Assembly (NCBI GenBank): GCA_903644035.1
Contig: CAHJXG010000452.1
Location: forward strand, 1 to 7,922
DNA from: Rhodospirillales bacterium
GTDB lineage: Bacteria; Pseudomonadota; Alphaproteobacteria; Acetobacterales; Acetobacteraceae
Length of the DNA: 7,922 nucleotides
Direction: 5' to 3'
Shown here: positions 6,079 through 7,922 of the stretch, in pieces
Layout of the letters: each line of letters begins with the position of its first letter
Position numbering within the stretch: position 1 is the first letter of the stretch
The notes under the pieces: generated by a model
The model's input: only the letters and a program-made list of their open reading frames with translations
What the model was told of the DNA's origin: nothing
The model's database searches: none
Position numbers and translations under genes: made by a program

Positions 6079-6119
6079 CGACCCGGCCGCGACGGCGCCG
6101 GCATGGGGCGTCCGGGTCG
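6079..6119. terminator. Candidate terminator hairpin after the importer operon
   Basis: CGACCCGG (6079-6086) is an exact inverted repeat of CCGGGTCG (6112-6119), beginning directly after the permease TGA. The 25-nt interior is GC-rich and can itself fold. A competing stem pairs CCGCGAC (6087-6093) with GTCGCGG (6116-6122). No T-tract follows, so termination is inferred mainly from position between convergent operons. Confidence 0.4.
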
Positions 6120-6120
6120 C

Positions 6121-6135
6121 GGCGGGCCATCCGCC
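6121..6135 (+). terminator. Small second hairpin in the convergent gap
   Basis: GGCGG (6121-6125) pairs exactly with CCGCC (6131-6135) around a 5-nt loop and is followed by TTGT. It sits just before the stop codon of the opposing amidohydrolase gene. Together with the larger stem to its left it may serve as a tandem terminator for the + strand operon; alone it is short. Confidence 0.3.
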
Positions 6136-6138
6136 TTG

Positions 6139-7161
6139 TCATCGACCCTGCCCCACCAGGATGGCGTCGAGGCGCGGGAACACCCGTCTTGCGTTGCCCT
6201 CGAACACCTTGCGCTTGTCCGCCTCCGGGATGGGCAGCGCATCGACGTAGCGCTTGGTGTCGTCGAACGGGAACCCGGTTTCAGGATCGATCCCGCGCAC
6301 CGCCCCCACCATTTCCGAGCCGAACAGGATGTTGTCCACGTCGATGACGCGGAACAGCAGGTCGATGCCGGGCTGGTGATAGACGCAGGTGTCGAAGAAC
6401 ACGTTGCGCATGACGTGCTCGGCAAGCGGCGGGCGCTTCAGCATGTCCGCCAGCCCCCGGTAGCGGCCCCAATGGTACGGCACCGCGCCGCCCCCGTGCG
6501 GGATGATGAAACGCAGCGTCGGGAAATCCCGGAACAGGTCGCCCTCCAGGAACTGCATGAACGCCGTCGTGTCGGCGTTGATGTAGTGGGCGCCGGTGGC
6601 GTGGAAGTTGGCGTTGCAGGACCCGGACACGTGGACCATCGCCGGCACGTCCAGCTCGACCATCTTCTCGAAGAAGGGATACCAGGCGCGGTCGGTCAGC
6701 GGCGGGCCGGACCAGTGGCCGCCGGACGGGTCCGGGTTGAGGTTGCAGCCGATGAAGCCGAGTTCGGTCACGCACCGCTCCAGCTCGGCGACTGCGTGGC
6801 TGATCGGGACGCCCGGTGATTGCGGCAACTGGCACACCCCCACGAACGTCTCGGGGAACAGGTCCACCACGCGCTTGATCAGGTCGTTGCAGCGGCGCGT
6901 CCAGGCCTGGCTCACGGCCTCGTCGCCGACATGATGGGCCATGGTGGAGGCGCGGGGGCTGAAGATCGTCATGTCGGCGCCGCGCTCGCGCAGCAGGCGG
7001 AGCTGGTTGCGCTCGATCGTGTCCCGTATCTCGTCGTCGGAGATGGCGGGATAGGCCGGGTCGGGGTCGCCGCCGGCCTTGAATGCGGCCGTCTGCGCGT
7101 TCCGCCACCCATCATGGGCGGCCGGCGCGGTCGTGTAATGGCCGTGGCAGTCGATGATCAT
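6139..7161 (-). CDS. ligJ: Amidohydrolase-2 family enzyme, probable 4-oxalomesaconate hydratase (LigJ-like)
   Basis: Probably hydrates 4-oxalomesaconate to 4-carboxy-4-hydroxy-2-oxoadipate in the protocatechuate 4,5-cleavage pathway, in the cytoplasm. It has 340 residues, matching LigJ length. It starts MIIDCHGHYTTAP, with the HxH metal pair at His6 and His8. Further likely metal or active-site residues are His177 (VPAMVHVSG), His222 (PHGGGAVPYHWGR) and Glu283 (LFGSE). The segment NPDPSGGHW...PPLTDRAWYPFFEK (142-166) is typical of LigJ rather than of decarboxylases such as ACMSD or gamma-resorcylate decarboxylase, though those relatives remain alternatives. The start at 7161 is preceded by a GGAGGAA ribosome site (complement of 7167-7173) and overlaps the upstream stop in an ATGA; an in-frame ATG ten codons upstream (7191) is less likely. 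Its partner makes protocatechuate in the known phthalate route, which supports the call. Confidence 0.8.
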   Translation of the reverse strand: MIIDCHGHYTTAPAAHDGWRNAQTAAFKAGGDPDPAYPAISDDEIRDTIERNQLRLLRERGADMTIFSPRASTMAHHVGDEAVSQAWTRRCNDLIKRVVDLFPETFVGVCQLPQSPGVPISHAVAELERCVTELGFIGCNLNPDPSGGHWSGPPLTDRAWYPFFEKMVELDVPAMVHVSGSCNANFHATGAHYINADTTAFMQFLEGDLFRDFPTLRFIIPHGGGAVPYHWGRYRGLADMLKRPPLAEHVMRNVFFDTCVYHQPGIDLLFRVIDVDNILFGSEMVGAVRGIDPETGFPFDDTKRYVDALPIPEADKRKVFEGNARRVFPRLDAILVGQGR

Positions 7162-7922
7162 CGGCGTTCCTCCGGGGGCAGCCCGTCCCACACTGCGTCG
7201 GCGGCCAAGGGCTTGGGCAACAGGCCCTGCTCGGCGGAATAGCGCAGCGCCAGGTCGATGGCGGGCTGCAGGGCGGCGCGGCCCATCGGCAGGGCGTCGC
7301 GGCCGACGCCACGCGCCGCCCGGAACATGCGCAGCAGCTCGGCCACCAGGTCGGGGCGCGTGTCGGCCAGCCTGCGCGGGACCGTCACCAAGTGGTTCAC
7401 GGGAACGAAGCCGTTCTTGCGCCAGAACGCCTCCCCCGCGGCGGCCGGGTCCGGGAAGACGGGGCGGAGCGCCGGGTCGTCAGGCATGTCGTTGCCGAAA
7501 ATGGCCGCATCCAGCTCGCCCGCGTGCAGCATGGCGAGCATGTCCTGTCCCGGCGCGGCCCGCGTGGCCCAGGGCGGGTCCTGGTATTCGGCGACGTGCG
7601 CGCCCTCGAACGTGATCCAGCGCACGTCCTCCGGCCGGACGCCGTGGTCCTCGCGGAGGATGCCGCGCAGCCACATGCCCGTCGTCTGGCTGTAGGCGCG
7701 CACCCCTACCCGGCGGCCCGCCAGGTCCGCCGGCCCGGCGACGGCGCTGTCGGCCCGGCACAGCAAGGCGCCCTCCTGGAATCGCGCCGCCATCGTCACG
7801 GGCAGCAGCACCAGCGGCTTGTTGTAGGCGCGGGCCTGCAGGACCGTGACGATGGCCATCTCGCAGACGTCGAAGCGCGCCTCCCGGACCATCGGGGCGA
7901 AGGCGCGGCTGATCGGCGACAC
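7158..7922 (-). CDS. 4,5-dihydroxyphthalate decarboxylase family protein, partial (N-terminus outside window)
   Basis: Probably decarboxylates 4,5-dihydroxyphthalate to protocatechuate, the last step before ring cleavage in bacterial phthalate degradation. The frame is open to the right window edge; 254 residues are visible and about 60-80 are missing for a family of roughly 310-335. Recognisable blocks are PISRAFAPMVREARFDVCEMAIVT (3-26), LQARAYNKPLVLLPV (28-42), DLAGRRVGVRAYSQTTGMWLRGIL (66-89) and ITFEGAHVAEYQDPP (103-117). The final GTG of the window, read in reverse, is probably an internal Val, not the start. The family shares the periplasmic-binding-protein fold, so a transport-binding role is the main alternative; the missing N-terminus would show whether a signal peptide exists. 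It is coupled to the LigJ-like gene by a 4-nt overlap (7158-7161). Confidence 0.75.
   Translation of the reverse strand: MSPISRAFAPMVREARFDVCEMAIVTVLQARAYNKPLVLLPVTMAARFQEGALLCRADSAVAGPADLAGRRVGVRAYSQTTGMWLRGILREDHGVRPEDVRWITFEGAHVAEYQDPPWATRAAPGQDMLAMLHAGELDAAIFGNDMPDDPALRPVFPDPAAAGEAFWRKNGFVPVNHLVTVPRRLADTRPDLVAELLRMFRAARGVGRDALPMGRAALQPAIDLALRYSAEQGLLPKPLAADAVWDGLPPEERR

Noticed and set aside
7162..7191. Upstream ATG (7191) as the start of the LigJ-like gene
   Set aside because: The family begins with MIIDCHGH, and GGAGGAA lies just upstream of the ATG at 7161, which also forms the ATGA overlap.

Overview
The window is 7.9 kb of very GC-rich bacterial DNA, densely packed with metabolic and transport genes on both strands. 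Gene style (ATGA and 8-nt overlaps, GC-rich third codon positions, Urt-type and NitT/TauT-type ABC importers, LigJ-type aromatic catabolism) suggests a free-living proteobacterium. An alphaproteobacterium (Acetobacteraceae/Rhodospirillales or Bradyrhizobium-like) or a high-GC betaproteobacterium fits, but no phylogenetic marker is present, so this is inference. I see no tRNA, rRNA, mobile element or CRISPR array, and both ends cut through genes.

Left block (1-2214, + strand): the C-terminal part of a UrtD-type ABC ATPase, an overlapping UrtE-type ATPase, and 35 nt further on an acetamidase/formamidase (FmdA/AmdA family) with a strong Shine-Dalgarno. This looks like the 3' end of an operon that imports urea or short amides and hydrolyses an amide to ammonia and a carboxylate. 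A stem-loop at 2229-2256 closes it.

Middle (2255-6078): a SerA-like D-2-hydroxyacid dehydrogenase on the - strand is divergent from a three-gene NitT/TauT-type ABC importer on the + strand (binding protein, ATPase, permease; junctions of 1 nt and an 8-nt overlap). The 216-bp gap between them (3221-3436) is the most information-rich non-coding piece. It holds a perfect dyad TTGCGA-N8-TCGCAA, a -24/-12 (sigma-54-like) element about 48 bp downstream of the dyad, and a perfect 8-bp palindrome in the predicted leader of the importer transcript. The spacing resembles an activator-dependent sigma-54 promoter.

Right block (6139-7922, - strand): a 4,5-dihydroxyphthalate decarboxylase-family protein (N-terminus outside the window) is joined by a 4-nt ATGA overlap to a LigJ-like amidohydrolase-2 enzyme (4-oxalomesaconate hydratase). 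In the known pathway the first makes protocatechuate from 4,5-dihydroxyphthalate, and the second acts later in protocatechuate 4,5-cleavage. The pair therefore suggests a phthalate-type or related aromatic acid route. The importer converges on this pair across a 60-bp hairpin-rich gap and may carry its substrate. The importer's substrate and the dehydrogenase's role cannot be read from sequence.
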